From positions 131,691,866 to 131,755,865 of the forward strand of contig NC_133386.1 of NCBI RefSeq assembly GCF_047511655.1: DNA of 64,000 nt. Reading direction: 5' to 3'. Of the stretch, positions 46,262-58,385 are shown one piece after another (the first letter of the stretch is position 1; the number at the start of each line of letters is the position of its first letter). Source of the DNA: Castor canadensis (Eukaryota > Chordata > Mammalia > Rodentia > Castoridae). The notes under the pieces are model-generated. The model was not told the DNA's origin, made no database searches, and was given only the letters and a program-made list of their open reading frames with translations. A program made the position numbers and the translations under genes.

Positions 46262-46440
46262 CATGGAAAAGTGTCAGGTAAGAAATAACAGAATACAAAA
46301 CCATTGTGTAGTAGACTCCAAAGTGAAAAAGAAATGCACGAAGATGAGGGGGGGAAGATTAAATTATTTCTTGTGCTTTCTAAACTTTGTGCTGTAAACT
46401 TCTATTCATTTTGTAGTCAGAAAAATTTAATTAGACAAGG
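46262..46440 (+). repeat. L1M 3' fragment, right of the LTR
   Basis: 'catggaaaagtgtcaggtaa' and 'gaatacaaaaccattgtgta' look like the continuation of the L1M piece broken by the LTR. Confidence 0.5.
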
Positions 46441-46454
46441 AGAAATAAATGAGA

Positions 46455-46545
46455 TCAATTCTAGTCCTGACTCTGATGAAAACTGGACACATGACCTTGG
46501 GCAAGTCAGTCACCCTCTTTAAGACTTCATTTCCTGGTTTGCTTG
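46455..46545 (+). repeat. MIR fragment
   Basis: 'ctagtcctgactctgatgaa' followed by 'atgaccttgggcaagtcagt' is an MIR core. Confidence 0.6.
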
Positions 46546-46764
46546 TTCATCTGTTCTTCCATTCCTTTTTTCTAGAAATCTCTCCTACAGATCTCATCTG
46601 TATCAGGCCCTGTGCTGGGCACTGGGAACCCGAAAGTGAATCTGAATCTAAGCATAGGAAGAGTTGTCAAACCTTGTCCACAATCAGAGAGAGATGCCAA
46701 AAGTGTTTTCAAAACTGTACGAAGATAGGCCCTCTCCCCTACTGTCCAGTGCTAATATGAAATG

Positions 46765-47300
46765 GTGCAAGCCTGCCCGGTATGGAGGGGAATTTGGCAA
46801 TTTCTAGCAAAATGACTATGTGTACCCTTGACCTGGTAATCTCACTTCTAGGAAGCTTTCCAAAGATACAACTGGCAAACTAAGATGTCTGCAAAAAGCT
46901 AGTCATGGCAGCACTCTTTGTAAAAGTAAGATCTAGAAGCCACTCAACAATCTGTTAGTAGGGACTAGTTGACCCACGCCAACTAGCTGATGAAGGGAAG
47001 AGGAAGCTCTTTACTTGCTGTGATGGCCCAATCTCCAGAGTACAAAATCAATTGAGATGGGAAAGTGGGATGAAATGTATAGAATACATTATCACTTATC
47101 AAAGGGGATACAAAACTACATGCACATTTTCTTTAATTAAAAAATCAGCTAAAATATACAAAATTAAAATTAAAAAAATATTATCTATTGGAGGAGGGAT
47201 TCAGTGGGGTTTGACTCACTTTTTGGGTCCCCAGTACCCAGCACAGGGCCTGACACAACAAGGCACTCAGGAGAGATTTCTAGAATGAAGGGATGAAAGA
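46765..47300 (+). repeat. L1M 3' fragment followed by an L2 end
   Basis: 'ggaatttggcaatttctagc', 'aatctcacttctaggaagct' and 'agctctttacttgctgtgat' run in L1M 3' order to an A-rich end near 47180. About 47210-47300 is L2-like ('cagcacagggcctgacacaa'). Confidence 0.7.
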
Positions 47301-47654
47301 ACAGAAATTTGACTTCTGTGAAAAATACCTCATTTTGTAGAATAATTTTAGAACCAGGTACTTTTCAAAAAAAAAATTAAATCAAAATAAAAACCAAAAG
47401 CAATCCTCCCCCTCCCCCAAATCAACTGCAAAATGAAACAAATGAATCTATGTGTTGAGTTGGTAGCTGTAAGTGCTGAGTTGAACTATTTCAAGTGATT
47501 TAGAGACCTGGTGAGTTGGCTGCAACTTGACTAAAAGGATATTACCCACTAAGGACAAATTGGAAAGGGTTTTCACTTGCTATTGTTAGTAATATTACTG
47601 GTATCATTACTCTGAAATTTTTATAATATGTATATGTAGAAAGTAGGAAAAATT
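47301..47654. other. AT-rich ancient repeat-like stretch
   Basis: 'actatttcaagtgatttaga' and 'ggctgcaacttgactaaaag' seem familiar from old interspersed repeats, but I cannot assign the family. There is no gene. Confidence 0.35.
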
Positions 47655-47755
47655 TGGGCTGGGACTTGGTTCAAGTGGTAGCGCACCTGCCTAGCAAGTG
47701 GGAGACCCTGCGCTCAAACCCAGTACTGCCAAATCCAAATAGATAAACAAATAAA
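47655..47755 (+). repeat. ID-like SINE
   Basis: 'gggctgggacttggttcaag' and 'gtggtagcgcacctgcctag' with 'gcgctcaaacccagtactgc' give a plus-strand castorimorph ID body with an AAATA tail. Confidence 0.88.
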
Positions 47756-48729
47756 TGTAGGACAAATGAGTCCATAATCCTGTCAATGTTGTTAAGCCAG
47801 ATTTTCTGCATAGAGAAAAGAAAAACAAGTTTAAAAATCAAAGATCTTAAGTAAAAGTCTTGTAACTATAGGTTTTATTTAAGACATATGAACTTTTGAT
47901 GTGTGTTTTCTTGAGAAAAAAAAAAATTCCCAGCTCTGCATAGTGAAAAGTTCTAGAAGTGAGACCGGCCAAATAGTACTGAGCTCCTGGAGCACCCAGA
48001 TCTGTGGTCTCTAAAATACCATTTCTCATTAAAAAAGAGCCCGAGCCTCGTAGAAAAGTAACTGATTCTTGGTCTCAGCAGAAGATGCGCAAAACAATCC
48101 TGGGTATTTTTTCATACCAGAAAGTCAAAAAGATATGAGATGCTACAAGGGTGAGGTCCGGTCAAAACCACTCAAAAGCCAATCGTCTTTGCTCTTCCTG
48201 GGTCAAAGACGGAGTAACGCGAGTGATAGCAAACCCACAATGGATTGACGCCTATCAAATGTGTTAAAAATAAAGATAATGGTAACCCCCTCCAAAGCCT
48301 CCAGAGCTTAGCAACAAAAAACTTTTGCTGGTCACCTTTGGAGAACGGTAGAGAATCAACAGATTGTCTGAAAACTGATAATATAAATAATAAAGCATGA
48401 GGCATTTAATCTTTTAATCTGCTTTTCCTGAACAAACTGTACCCCAGAGAAACCAAAGCGTAGACGAGGGAAGTTTCTCTCTGTAGAGAGCATCATTGTT
48501 TTACAAACACCTAATGAAAACATAGTACGCAAAGATCGTCAAAGGCCTCTAAAAGCACGAGAAGGGTCAAACATTGCAGATATCACGGCCTTCTGAGGAA
48601 AGGACACTTGTGAGTCCTCTACGAACTATTCTTGCTAAAACTTCAAGTGTGAATCCAGTCAAGTCTTGAGATCTAACCACCAATTTATAGGAAAGACAGG
48701 AGACTAAAGAAAATGTTAAATGACACCAC
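47756..48729. other. Unclassified stretch with scattered CpGs
   Basis: I recognise no gene or repeat with confidence. Unlike its AT-rich neighbours it keeps several CpG dinucleotides (for example 48210-48225, 48460-48470 and 48525-48540). It could be a long old L1M or LTR-internal piece leading into the L1M 3' end at 48730. Confidence 0.35.
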
Positions 48730-48960
48730 AGGAGATGCAGCAGAAAAGTCCAGAAAACCACATGGAACAAACAACCAAATGCAGTGTGGTGACCTCGTTT
48801 GGATCATAATTCTGAACAAACCAACTTTACAAGTTCTTTTTTGAGACAGTTGGAGAAATTAAGCACTGTTGGATGAGAAAACACTATTATTAAAAATCAA
48901 GGTAGGAGAATGCTGTTCCAATCACACCTTTTTCTTTTAGAAATACAGACTGCATTATTT
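48730..48960 (+). repeat. L1M 3' fragment
   Basis: 'aacaaccaaatgcagtgtgg', 'cctcgtttggatcataattc' and 'ttttgagacagttggagaaa' are in L1M order. Confidence 0.7.
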
Positions 48961-49095
48961 CTGGATAAAATTACTTGATGGATTTGCTCCAAATAATCCA
49001 TTAGGGAAGGAGTCAGGAGATATAAAGTGGTTCAAGTGGAAATTCGCTGAGGAATACATGGGATTCTTTGTACTAGTCTATTTTTAGTGTATCCT

Positions 49096-49290
49096 TGAAT
49101 TTTTTTTTTTATTTGGAGGCACTGGGGTTTGAACTTAGGGCCTCACACTTGCTCAGGGGATGCTCTACCATTTGAGCCCCATGAGCTTGCAGTTTTCCAC
49201 AAGAAAATGTCTTTCTACTGTGCATGGTGGTTCAGGTCTGTAATCCCAGCAGTCAGAGGACTGAGGCAGTATGGGGGACCAGAAGTGTTG
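49096..49290. repeat. Two facing SINE pieces
   Basis: 49096-49190 is an ID-like half in reverse (T-run, 'actggggtttgaacttaggg'). 49212-49290 is a B1-like body in forward orientation ('gtgcatggtggttcaggtct', 'gtaatcccagcagtcagagg'). They are oriented toward opposite strands. Confidence 0.8.
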
Positions 49291-51119
49291 CATTTCCCCA
49301 GCAGTGAAGAGTTGTGCAGGCTGAGGGTGGAGTTCCTAGCAGAGGGACCCGTACACAATCAAGCCTGGCAGTGATGTCTGCAGTGAGGGCGTGAAGGGGC
49401 TATAGGACGGCCAGTGACTGAGAAGAAAGTGGGAGAACCAAGGGTGGGGGTGGGGATGGGGCTCAAATGCCCAGCCAAGAAGCCCTGGAACGGTTGCAGC
49501 AGGACAGTGACGTTATGGACTTTGTGCTTTAGCAATGTCACCCAGGTAGCTGGATAGATGATTGACTGGCAGAAGAGGCCTGGATATGTCGGGGTGGGGG
49601 GGCGGGGGGAGCTGTGTAAAGGCTGGACATGGCCTGGAGCAGGACAGGAAGTGGCCTGGCACAGACAGATGGGAGTTTTGCTGCAAAGAAGAGGGTGTCC
49701 AGGTAGAGGCCAGTTTGTGGCTTGGACAACTAGTTGAATGTGGCATCATTATTAAGATGGTTGGAGGGAGTAGATTAGCCTCCTCCATCTACAGCCCTGA
49801 GCTGGGAGGGAGCCTGGGTTCTAAACCTGACTCTGCTATCTTGCTGTGGAATCCAGGCCATGTCTTTGCCCCTCCCAACTTGGGGGGGCTGCATCTGTAA
49901 GGGTCAGGGGTTCTGCAAGCCTATCCAGGGACAGCTTTGCACCTAGCCTGTGTGAGCACTCATCCCGTCTGCAAGGAGTCACAGAGCTCATTTGGCCTCA
50001 CTGAAAACCCAGCTGTGTGATGTCAATGGTTTTTTCCCTTCAGAAAAAGGAAATGAGGCTAGGCGCGTATCACCAGGAAAGGAAAGCTAGCCGGGCCGCC
50101 CTCTGCAGCCCCGTGCTCCCCTTACAAGGCATGCTAGGCCCCTCGGCCTGGGGCCAGAAATGTCATGGTTCAGACAGAGGCACCAATCCAACAGCTTTGG
50201 CTTCCAAGCAGAGCTGGGCTACCTGTAACAGAGTCAGCACCTTCTCTGGTAGCCATGGCCCAGAACGCAGCCACACTGCCTCACAGGAGGCTCGTCAAAT
50301 GTCAACGAGGCTCTAAAGCAGAGCTCTTTGTGTGTGAAGAGATTGAGGCCTGAGAGAAGAGACTTGGCCAAGGGCACAGGGCAAGTCACAGAAGAGCCCA
50401 GGTAGAGGTCACATGGTGCCTGGGATCAGGTGGTCTCAGAAAGCCTGTCATGCTACAGAGCTCCCAGAAGGCCATGATCCTGATCCACAGAAAGTCCCTC
50501 TCCACTTACAAACAATAAGAAACAGCCTGGCCCTTAACTTTTGGCCATCTGAACATTATTGTTTAAAGGGTTCCTTTGCCCACAAAGTAGAATAGCCTCT
50601 ATCCAACGTACCACTGCATGCTTTGGGGCTGAATGGCAAATGTAGTAAGTTTGGTATACTCCTGCAAATTGGACACTTGAAAAACTGATCAGTTGACCCA
50701 GTTGGTCATCAAGAGAATACGTCTTTGGGGACTTGGCCTTGTTCTCCCACAGATGCCACCCTCTACCCTTCCTCCCATCCGTGAATCACACAGCCTGGCC
50801 CAGGGTTCATTCCTCTCTCTACCCCTAACCCACAACCCAGGCCTGCGTGTAGCAGGGGCCAGGCTATGGTTCATTCATTGCTGAGTAAACTAAAGATGTG
50901 CAATTCTTACATTTGACTTGAATGTCCCAAAGTTTCATACCTGACTCAACCAGGTAGCAGGTGGGAAAACCCTCACCTTTGGTCTTGCAAAAGTTAGCTT
51001 GGATCATACTTTCTACTGTGTCCCCTCAGGGATGGTGGTTGGTAGGTTGGTATGCACCCAGGGACTGGAGGTTTTCGGGTGAAAAGGAACTAGGTATTTG
51101 TGTCTGCTTCTTTGCAGAC
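49291..51119. other. Intergenic, MIR pieces, no gene
   Basis: A G-rich run lies at about 49590-49610. MIR pieces are at about 49800-49905 (+) and 50325-50405 (-). No exon is recognised. Confidence 0.45.
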
Positions 51120-51740
51120 TTGCTTACAAAAGCAGTATGTGCACACAGCCAGCAGTGATGGTGAGCTTGTACATGTGGAGGTGAGGCATGTGTACAGGAA
51201 TTTGCACATGCACGTGCAGGTGTCTGGGGTGTGTGCTGGTGTTATACACATACAGAAGCTTATTATCTGTGCTGGTCGTTATTGGGTATGAATGTATACA
51301 AGTGAGGTACATACGTATACTCATGTTTGTATGGGCACACGCATGTTTGCGAGGGCATCTGCTTGTATACGAGCTTTGACAATGAGAAGGTATTGAATAC
51401 ATGTTCTCGTACAGAAGTGTGTGAAGACTGGGTATATGTAAATATGCATGAGTTTGTGTGTGTCTGTACTTTTTGCACAAATACATACTTGTGCATTTAT
51501 GGTAATCCATTTAAGTGTGTGGGGTGTGTGCTTGTGTAGGCATGTATGTACTCAGTAAGTGCATCTGAATGCATGGAAATGAACAGGTGTGGCGCGTGTG
51601 GGTGTGTGCCTGTGTGAACATGTGTGCTGGGGACCTGCGAGTATGTGCACTGGTGCGAGGGAAGTGTGTATGAACGTGTGGCACACAGTGTGAGTGCCTA
51701 TGGAAACAGGTAGCTTTCTGTGTCTGTACACACAGACCTA
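51120..51740. repeat. Degenerate TG/CA-rich tract 3
   Basis: About 600 bases of tgtgtg, catgtg and tgtatg units without a fixed period make this the longest of three such tracts. Open frames here are Cys/Val/His/Tyr-rich artefacts. Confidence 0.7.
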
Positions 51741-52984
51741 CCCTGGCTGCCCTTTTCTTTCTTTTCCTCTTGGGGAATTACAGAGCTTCTGAGTCCTAGA
51801 CATGGCTAGTGGCTCTTCTAGGGACGTGGTTTCCTGGACCCAAAAAGTAAGAAAGTCAGGGCCCTGTTTAAGGGAGGGAGGTGTGGGCCCAGGGTTTGGG
51901 CCCCTCTGAGAATGAGACAGAGGCTCCCAGAGCACTGCTGAGGATCAGATTTGTGACAGGGATGGGGATGCCTAGGATCTAATCTCCACCAAAGGTGTCC
52001 CCACTATGTGCTTTGGGGGACGCTGGTCTTTAGTATGCCGTGTCTCAGTGGCTTTCAGAGCCTCTTTGGAGTTTGCTGTTGATAGTGGAGCCAGAATGAA
52101 AGCTCACAAGCCCTGCTCACATGGAAAGCAGGTGAGTAAATGGGAAGTGCTCTGGCTGAGGTCCGGGGTGGGGAGGGCTCGGGATGAGTGTCCAAGGACA
52201 GCGCTAACCCCGGGCCTGAGGTGTCCTGGCTTGTTGGGTTTATATTCTAGTTTTCAGTTTAAAAAACATATCCACATCCCTAATCTTAGCTAATCCTTGT
52301 GAGCTTCCTTCCAGTCTGTTTGGGAGGTGGGGGTAGAGGGTTAAAAGCATCAGCCCTGGTTCCCTTCCTGCCCCCTCTTCCAGCCTTCCTCCCAGGGGAC
52401 TGACTTCAGCTCATGTGAAAAGACAGCCTGGCCAGCATCTGGCAAAAGGTGAGCAGCCTAAACAGCTGCTACCGTTGTGCTCACTGTGACCCCATCTTAC
52501 AGAGGAAGCTGAGGCCCCCTGACTGCCCAAAGTCAACATCAAGAAGCCGGGAAGAAGGTGAGGTCCACTCTGACCTCAGATGCCACTCTCTGTCCTTACA
52601 ACTGTTTACTTGTTCTTCTGGGGCTGGCCAGGCCTTGGGAAAGCCCACATGTGCTTCTGTGGTTGCCCACACAGGCCTGAAAATAGCCAACAGGAAGCAA
52701 GCGACACCTCCTTGGCGAATGGCAGAAGGCCCATTCCCCAGGCATCTGCAGCACAGGTCCTGCCGAGGAAGGGGCTGGGGTGGCCTTGCCTGTGTATGAT
52801 GCACCAGAGGCTGTGCGACTCTTGTAACCAAGATGATTTTATTTCATTTGTTTGAAATCTGTGGCGTAGGCTATGGCTCCATTGGACAGATGAGGAAACC
52901 AAGCTCAGAGAGATGAAGTGATCTGCCCAAGGTTAAGGAGCTTTCATCCTTGCCATGACTTCCTTACCTTGAACTGCAGACAGC
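51741..52984. other. Intergenic, MIR pieces, no gene
   Basis: Reversed MIR pieces lie at about 52490-52570 and 52865-52945 ('tggacagatgaggaaaccaa'). The rest is unassigned. Confidence 0.45.
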
Positions 52985-53215
52985 TGGCACACAGGGACAC
53001 AGACCTGGCCACACAGACCCAGCTTCAAACCCCAGCCTCCCTCATGACCCCTGGTGGCCTTGGTAAGTAGTTCACCTTTCTCAGTTCGTTTCCTCACCTA
53101 CAAAATACGGGCTGTGTTGCCCACAATGATGTTGGGGATAATGGTGGGGATCCAATGAAGTCAGGCCTACTGTACCCCACGAAGGGCCCAGCATGCACTA
53201 AGTGCTCAGGAGACA
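52985..53215 (+). repeat. Nearly full-length MIR
   Basis: 'cacacagacccagcttcaaa', 'cctcacctacaaaatacggg' and 'gcatgcactaagtgctcagg' cover core to 3' end. Confidence 0.68.
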
Positions 53216-53369
53216 GCCATTCACTGTCTTTCCCACCACTTAGAGCCATGCTTCCAAAGTTGGGGGAGAGAGGCAGTGTTGGTGGAGTACCCAGAAGTGT
53301 CTTGTCAGGCCAGGGAAAGTAGGGCCATCAATGACAGGCCAGTAGAGGAGGTCACTATGGCAAGTTATA

Positions 53370-53865
53370 ATCTTCCAAAATTAGCTCCAGAGTATTTCCA
53401 GGTCTAGCCACTGGGAACTTATCATGCCCTGTCAAGAGATGGAGTCCACTGCCCTTCCCCTTGAGACTGGGCACACCTTTGTGACTGCCTCAATAACTGG
53501 ATGTGAAATAGCATAACTTCCTAAGCTAAATCATAAAAGATGGTAAGTTTCCAGGGGTCTGCAGACACTATACTGTGAGGAAGCCCAAACCTCATGAAGA
53601 GACCTCTGCAGATGTTCTACGGCCAATGGCCCCAGCTAAGGTCTTAGCCAATGGCCAGCTTCAACTGCTGGACATGACTGAACAGCCTTTCAAGTGACTC
53701 CAGCTCCCAGACTTCAAACCATCCCAGGTAACGTCAAGTGGAGTGCAAGCCAACTCTTCCCCTGAGCCCTGCCCAAATGCAGGTTTGAGAAAAAAGTAAA
53801 TTGTATTGTTTCAAGTCACTAAGTTTCATGTGGATTGTTATACAGTTTCAGGCAACAAAGATACC
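53370..53865 (+). mobile_element. MaLR (MLT1-type) LTR
   Basis: 'tccaggtctagccactggga', 'aatagcataacttcctaagc', 'cttcaactgctggacatgac' and 'tcaagtcactaagtttcatg' follow the order of an old MLT1-like LTR. It is non-coding. Confidence 0.6.
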
Positions 53866-54004
53866 GCTTCTCTTCCTCTGCAGCCCTCTGCATTACCGCC
53901 AGCAGGGTCACCCCCAGCCAGGTACAGGAGATCTCCTCCTTGGTTTACAACCCCAGGCTGCTGCATTGGTCCTCCTGCTCACTTCTGTGCCCTCCAGGTT
54001 GAAC

Positions 54005-54170
54005 TACAAGGCCCAGCTCTATTGCTCCCAGTTGTGTGCCTTTTGGGCAAGTCACCAGTCCTCAGAAACAAATCTGCCTTATGTCAAATGGACATCTAAC
54101 AGTAAGTGCCTCTCAGGAGCCTTGGAGCTTTAATAAAATGCCAGCACATGACAAATATTCATTAAGTAAA
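54005..54170 (+). repeat. MIR fragment
   Basis: 'gccttttgggcaagtcacca' and 'cttatgtcaaatggacatct', ending 'caaatattcattaagtaaat', are in MIR order. Confidence 0.6.
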
Positions 54171-54646
54171 TACAGTGATGTGTGCATGAGGCTTAGGAGA
54201 GAGAAAAGGTCAATAATGTCAATGTATGTCAATGTCACTGACTCTGACTGGGATGGAGGAGGAAGAGGAGCAGGTTTTCCAAGAGCCTGGGAAGAGAATT
54301 CTGCCTGGATGTGAAGTCTGGGGGGCCCACTTCTGTGTGCCTGCTGGGGAAGACCTGCCCTCAGGCTGCTCGCACACTGACCAAGATATGGGAAGCAGGG
54401 GGAGTGAGGCTGGATGCACTCTGCAGACTCTGCTCAAAGATGGGGCAAGGGAGGGAAAGGTAGGCTGGAGCTGCTGTTCCTGGGGAGGAATGAGAGGAAG
54501 CCACACCAGAGCCAGGTGGGCTCACGGCACCTGAGATCTGGCTCTAGGACTGCTCAGAAACCAGGAGGCTCCCTTCGCTCCCCCAGCCAGCAGCCTGGTC
54601 CTATCTAGAGAGATTAAGTCACTGGAGGCTCGCAGACCAGAGACGT

Positions 54647-54703
54647 CCTTATCAGTCATGTCTGGGGTACTTGGGAATGTAAACACTCCAGCTGTGACCA
54701 CAG
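54647..54703. promoter_or_regulatory. GATA / FOX / RUNX motif cluster
   Basis: CCTTATCAG (54647-54655), TGTAAACAC (54679-54687) and TGACCACAG (54695-54703) match the cores for GATA, forkhead and RUNX factors within 57 bases, outside any recognised repeat. LRRC32 is a target of FOXP3 and T-cell factors, so an enhancer role is plausible, but short motifs also occur by chance. Confidence 0.25.
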
Positions 54704-57700
54704 CCCTGGGAAGACACAAAGCAGACATGCAGGGGACGATCCCCACCCCACCCCCATTCCCCTGCAGACCTGAGAGCCTGGCCTCGGTCCTCCTTGTGCA
54801 TCAACATGTGCTCAAATCTGGAGACCTTCTGTCAAAGTCATGTTGGCCAAGATGTGCCAAGAGAAGCATAGCATGCAGGCTGATGTGCCCGTGTGACCTA
54901 TAAGCAATACCTTTCATGCTCCCATGGGCCAGCGGCCTCAGAGTGATTCTGGATTAAGTCTTCTAATTGCCACTTTGTAGTAATGCTACAAAGTAACAGT
55001 GGTGTTACTTCCATTTTGCAAGGAGGAAACCAGGCCAGTGAAGAGTGGAGCTGGGAACCCAACACAGAGGTGAAGGGTCAAATCACAGGCTGATCTCTTG
55101 GATGATCTTTAGAGACAAGGACAGGAAGTGCTGGGTGCTCAGTGGATGCCTCACGAAGGCCCAAGGCCTGCTGCCCTGCCCACCCAGAACTCCTAAGGGC
55201 TTTGAGTCACCTTATCTCACCCCACTCCGTCGTCCTGTTGCACTTGGGTTGAGCTGAGGACTCCTGTAAGTCACGTGAGGTTCGTCCTGGTTCTGCTGCC
55301 CTGCAGGCTGTCCCAAGGTACGTTCTCAGGATCCAGAGGTACAACTGAGGCACTCAGAACAGGGCCTTCTTTTCTGGGGATGCTCAGGGGAAAGAGCACA
55401 AACTTTGGAGTTAAAAGGACTTGAGTTTCAGCCCCAGTTCTGCCCCAGTTCTGCCCCAGTCTGAAGAGTGACACTCAGTGGTGTCCGCTCATCTCTCCAT
55501 CTGTGAAATGACCTCAAGGCCTTCAGCTCTGACATTACACATCCTGTGGGGACACTAATGACTCTGACATGAGTCAGCCTGTAGCTGTACCACACAGAGA
55601 TGCAAGCTCAGGTATGATTTGGGGGGGGGGTCTTCCTGGGTGAGGATATATGTAAGCTGCACCTCAAATAAATGTCTTCCTTTTTCTTCCCTCCCTCCAT
55701 TCCTTCCTTACATACCTTCTTCCTGATTCAAATAAGCCCTGGTCCTGGACCGAGGGCCCCAGGCTGGGGAGGGGCTGTACATTCAGTGTCACAGGCATTC
55801 AGTCAAGAACAGGGTGCCACAGTGGGAGGGGGGATTCAAGACATTCGGAGCGTCTCAGTGCCACCATCTGGGGGACTCTGGTGGACATGATCCTTGAGGA
55901 ATGAGGAACGTTTTTCCAGGCAGACCAGAGAGAGGATAAAAGAGCCTTGGGCAGAGGGAGCAGGGGGACAGACACAGCCTGAGGGTGGGAAATGGTACCG
56001 TGGATGCTGCTGGAGCATGGTGGCTCCTTAGGGCAGTAACAGGAGGAACCTCAGCACCACAAAGGACCTTCAGCACCATGTGGAGGAGTTTGGGCTCTGC
56101 TCTGAGGTAATGGGGAGTCATGGAAGGATTCTGAGGGGAGGAGGATTGGGATCAGAATTGTGTGTCCAAAAGAGATCTTTGTCTACTGTGGGGAGGTTAG
56201 AATGGTGGTGGAGGGTGGGAGGCTGGAATGCTGTGAGGATGCTTCCCAATTGGGTAAACCCAATCAAAGGTGGGGGCAGGGAAGAGCCTTGTCAGAGAGG
56301 AAGGAATGACCTTGAGAAGGGGGAGATGGAGGCAGATGAGCTCCCCACCCCTGGTTTTTGGCTCGGGCACAGAGGGGGTGATGGTGCCGATCTGTGATGG
56401 ACACCAGAGAACGGCGAGGTAGAACAGGGTCAGGCAACGGCTCTGTTTAGGACACATCAAGCATGATGGCTGGCCTCTGGGCTCAGCCCTGGCCCTGGAA
56501 ATGTAGGCTCCAGGTCAGGAATTGGGCTGGGGGGCCAAGGTAAGGAGTGGAGAGAGAGTGACAGGGGCCATTAGAAGGGAATGTTGGCTGGGATGACTAA
56601 GACAAGGAATGGGACATTTGAAAAGATGTCCAAAGCATCTGAAAAAGACGCCTGGGGTTGGGACAAGTGAAACCTTGTGGCCAATCACAGGTCACCAACC
56701 CCTCCTCTGCCTACAGGCTGGCCTGTCCCTGTAATTGTGGAGTTGCTGAGCTCCATGGGCTTTGGCTCAGTGTGGTCTGTCCTGTTTTGTGTGCAGTGTA
56801 GAGGTTGGACCAGAAGACCCCCGCCCCCAACTCTTGTCGCTTGACCATGTGGCCTTATGTAAGGCTCCCCTCTGGGCTTCAGCCATCTCTTCTAATCCAG
56901 AGCTGGTATTAGGCTGGAATGATCTCTCAGCTTGCACAGGACACCTCAGTGTTTGTTCAAAGCACAAGCAAACAGACTGCAGTTGTCAAGGCCCAGACTC
57001 TGCTCCTCTCCAAGGTGTCCACTTCAGGCCTGCCCCACTGTCCAACTCCTCAGGTCCTGAGAGTAGATCCAGCCACAGGCTCTCAGCTCTTCTACTCCCT
57101 GACACCATCAGGGTCCAGGCATTGGGAGGAGTGGCCCACAGGCTTGAGAGATGCTTCTCTAATATCAGGATGTGAACCAGCTCAGTGGCAGCAAAAGCTG
57201 TGGACTCAAAGCCGGGTGTACAGCCGTATTCACACCTGGAATGCAGGAAGAAGGTGGCTGGCAGCAGATAGATCACAACCTTCAACCTTTCTTTACAAAA
57301 TGCTGGACACCATACCATGACTCTTCTAATTACCAGGGCCCTGGGAGACAGGAAGAGCAAAGAGAGCCATCTATCAGATGCAGAGCTAAGAGAGAGGTAT
57401 TCACCTGGCCTAGTCACACAGCAAATGGCCTGAACCTCTGCAGGGACTTCTGACCAGAGATCCCTTGCTCCAGACTCATATCCTGGGGTCCCCAGGCAGA
57501 TGGGCAAAACCAGGAAGAGGGGAAGCACAGGATAGCCAAGTAGGCATGGTGCATGGTGTGCCATGGCCTACCACTGCTGTGAGGGTCCCACTCTGCCTCT
57601 CTCCTGAGCCCTTGAGGCCCTAGGTAGCCAATTCTAGGGTTCTGCAGCCCCTTTCTCCCCTCTTTTCTCTTTTGCCTTATGAGCCCCTGATACATGGTCT

Positions 57701-57795
57701 CCTTCGCTTTCTTAAACAGAAGCTCCCAGCTACAGGGTCTTTGCACAGGCAATTCCCAAATCCCAGCCTTTCCAGGCCCATAGTTATCGTATGTT
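54704..57795. other. Intergenic, MIR and unassigned old repeats, no gene
   Basis: MIR pieces lie at about 54985-55090 (-) and 55390-55530 (+); the second contains an 11-base unit (gccccagttct) repeated about three times at 55431-55462. A G10 run lies near 55620. About 56040-56420 looks like an old mammalian repeat of unresolved class ('gtaatggggagtcatggaag'). No exon is recognised. Confidence 0.45.
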
Positions 57796-57799
57796 CATC

Positions 57800-58385
57800 C
57801 ATCTACTTTTTTAAAATAACAACTTTATTGATTATATAACTCCTACCCATTTAAAACGTATTTCAATGGCTTTAACATTGAGCTGGGTAACCCTAGTTTC
57901 CCACTGTAACTTAAAGCAGATCCCTGATTGATTAACAGAAATAATAAACATGTACTGTAATAAAATTCACTGTAAATAAAAAAATTGGGTTATTTGTCTT
58001 TTTATTATTTTTAAGCGTTCCTTATAAAGTCTCTCGTGGGATATATGATTTACAATTTTTTCTCCATTCTGTGGGCTCTGGCTTTACTCTCTAGCTGGTT
58101 TTATTTGAAACACAAAGGTTCAATGTGTCTAATTTTTCTTTTGTTGCTTGTGCTTTTGGTGTCATACTCAAGGAACCGTTATCTGGTCAAGGTCCTAAAG
58201 ATTTATGACTGAATTTTCCCCTAAGCATGTTATAACTTTAGTTCTTAGGCCTTTCATACATTTGGAGTTAATTTTTGTATGTGGTATGAGGCAGGGGATT
58301 GATTTCACTCATTTGTTGAAGAGTCTACTGAATAAGATTGGTAGTGTGGTTGAAGATCAATTACCTGCAAATGTTCCTCTACTTT
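57800..58385 (+). repeat. Old L1 3' fragment
   Basis: 'gcttttggtgtcatactcaa', 'tttggagttaatttttgtat' and 'aagatcaattacctgcaaat' match the order of L1 sequence near the end of ORF2 and the 3' UTR. It is broken and non-coding. Confidence 0.75.
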
